6,706 nt of DNA from Acidobacteriota bacterium (GTDB taxonomy: Bacteria > Acidobacteriota > Terriglobia > Terriglobales > Acidobacteriaceae). The translations under genes were made by a program, and so were the position numbers. The DNA is taken from assembly GCA_021781255.1 (NCBI GenBank), contig JAJXXG010000706.1, positions 1 to 6,706 of the forward strand, written 5' to 3'. The notes below the pieces were generated by a model. The model was not told the origin of the DNA. It saw nothing but the letters and a program-made list of their open reading frames with translations, and did not search any database. Shown one piece after another: positions 6,129 to 6,706 of this stretch. The first letter of the stretch is position 1, and the number at the start of each line of letters is the position of its first letter.

Positions 6129-6706
6129 TCAGCGATGCACAACCTCCACAACCGCGCTGTCCGGGCCGCTCCACGCCGCCGCGCCCTTGTGCGTCAGCTG
6201 GTGCGTGGCCTCGTCCCAGTGCAGCTTCGTAACCGCGCCCGCGCCCTTCTCGTAGGCGTAGGTCATGCCATCGTCGTTAAAGAGCGTAAAGCTGCTGCTG
6301 GCCCCCGGATACACGCGCACTTTGGCGATCGCCTGCTTCTGGTGCGTGCTCTCCACCGGCGCTCCAAGAGGCACAATCGATCCCGCGCGCACAAATACGG
6401 GAATCGTATCGATAGGCGCCTCGGCCGTAATCGTCTGCCCGCCCTTCAACCGCTCATTCGTCCAGTAGTTGTACCAGTCGGCTCCGGCCGGCAGATACAC
6501 CTTGCGGCTGGTCGCCCCCTGCTCCGTAACCGGGGCCACCAGGAACGCCGGGCCAAGCATGTACTCATCCCGCAGGTCGGTTACGTTCGGGTCCTGCGGA
6601 AAATCCAGCGGCAGCGCCCGCAGAAACGGCGCGCCCGTCTGCCACGTGTGATAACCAAGCGAGTAGATATACGGCATTAGCTCATAGCGCAGCCGCAGAT
6701 ACTTCT
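6129..6706 (-). CDS. Glycoside hydrolase family 31, C-terminal part (probably alpha-xylosidase or alpha-glucosidase; partial)
   Basis: The reading frame enters from the right edge and ends at a TGA (6131-6129), giving about 191 residues. The fragment starts KYLRLRYELMPYIYSLGY, the last helix region of the GH31 (beta/alpha)8 barrel. It continues with DEYMLGPAFLVAPVTEQGAT, then VYLPAGADWYNYWT, IDTIPVFVRAGSIVPLG, and a C-terminal beta-sandwich containing LFNDDGMTYAYEKG. These are standard GH31 landmarks. The MLGPAFLVAPVTEQGATSR style resembles bacterial alpha-xylosidases acting on xyloglucan-derived oligosaccharides, but the nucleophile and acid/base residues that would decide substrate are outside the window. 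Enzymes of this kind are often periplasmic or secreted; the signal region is not visible. The ATG at 6677 is internal, because the conserved sequence continues upstream of it without a stop. It is on the same strand as the propeller lipoprotein gene, 206 bases ahead of it. Confidence 0.93.
   Translation of the reverse strand, partial: KYLRLRYELMPYIYSLGYHTWQTGAPFLRALPLDFPQDPNVTDLRDEYMLGPAFLVAPVTEQGATSRKVYLPAGADWYNYWTNERLKGGQTITAEAPIDTIPVFVRAGSIVPLGAPVESTHQKQAIAKVRVYPGASSSFTLFNDDGMTYAYEKGAGAVTKLHWDEATHQLTHKGAAAWSGPDSAVVEVVHR

Overview
This GC-rich window encodes six protein genes on two convergent units and looks like a chromosomal segment of a Gram-negative-type bacterium. It has two lipoboxes and two-membrane style lipoproteins. 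The combination suggests subdivision-1 Acidobacteriota (Acidobacterium/Terriglobus/Granulicella-like): a GC-rich NtrC/NtrB-type system, a large YVTN-like beta-propeller lipoprotein, and a GH31 glycosidase. The taxon is an inference from style and gene content; no rRNA or other marker is present.

Left unit, + strand (1-2613). The C-terminal end of an NtrC-type response regulator (Fis-type DNA-binding helix-turn-helix) is followed after 3 bases by a complete 633-residue membrane sensor histidine kinase. The kinase stop codon overlaps (ATGA) the start of a 187-residue proline-rich lipoprotein. The spacing implies one operon in which a periplasmic-sensing kinase phosphorylates the sigma-54-type regulator. 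The lipoprotein may be an envelope partner or simply a co-expressed protein.

Right unit, - strand (6706 down to 2610). In transcription order it holds the C-terminal part of a GH31 alpha-glycosidase (probably alpha-xylosidase-like), a 206-base GC-rich gap with a possible promoter, a 502-residue beta-propeller lipoprotein, a perfect 12-bp hairpin, tlyA (S4 domain plus FtsJ-like 2'-O-methyltransferase) and nadK (NAD kinase). tlyA and nadK are 53 bases apart and probably co-transcribed. nadK meets the left operon head-on: the two TAG stop codons share the palindrome CTAG, so there is no intergenic space at all.

No mobile element, CRISPR array, tRNA or rRNA was seen. I found no convincing undescribed multi-gene system. 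The items most worth a second look are the uncharacterised lipoprotein coupled to the two-component system, the cysteine-containing propeller lipoprotein, the perfect hairpin ahead of tlyA, the shared-stop convergent junction, and a sharp break in codon bias at the end of the kinase gene.
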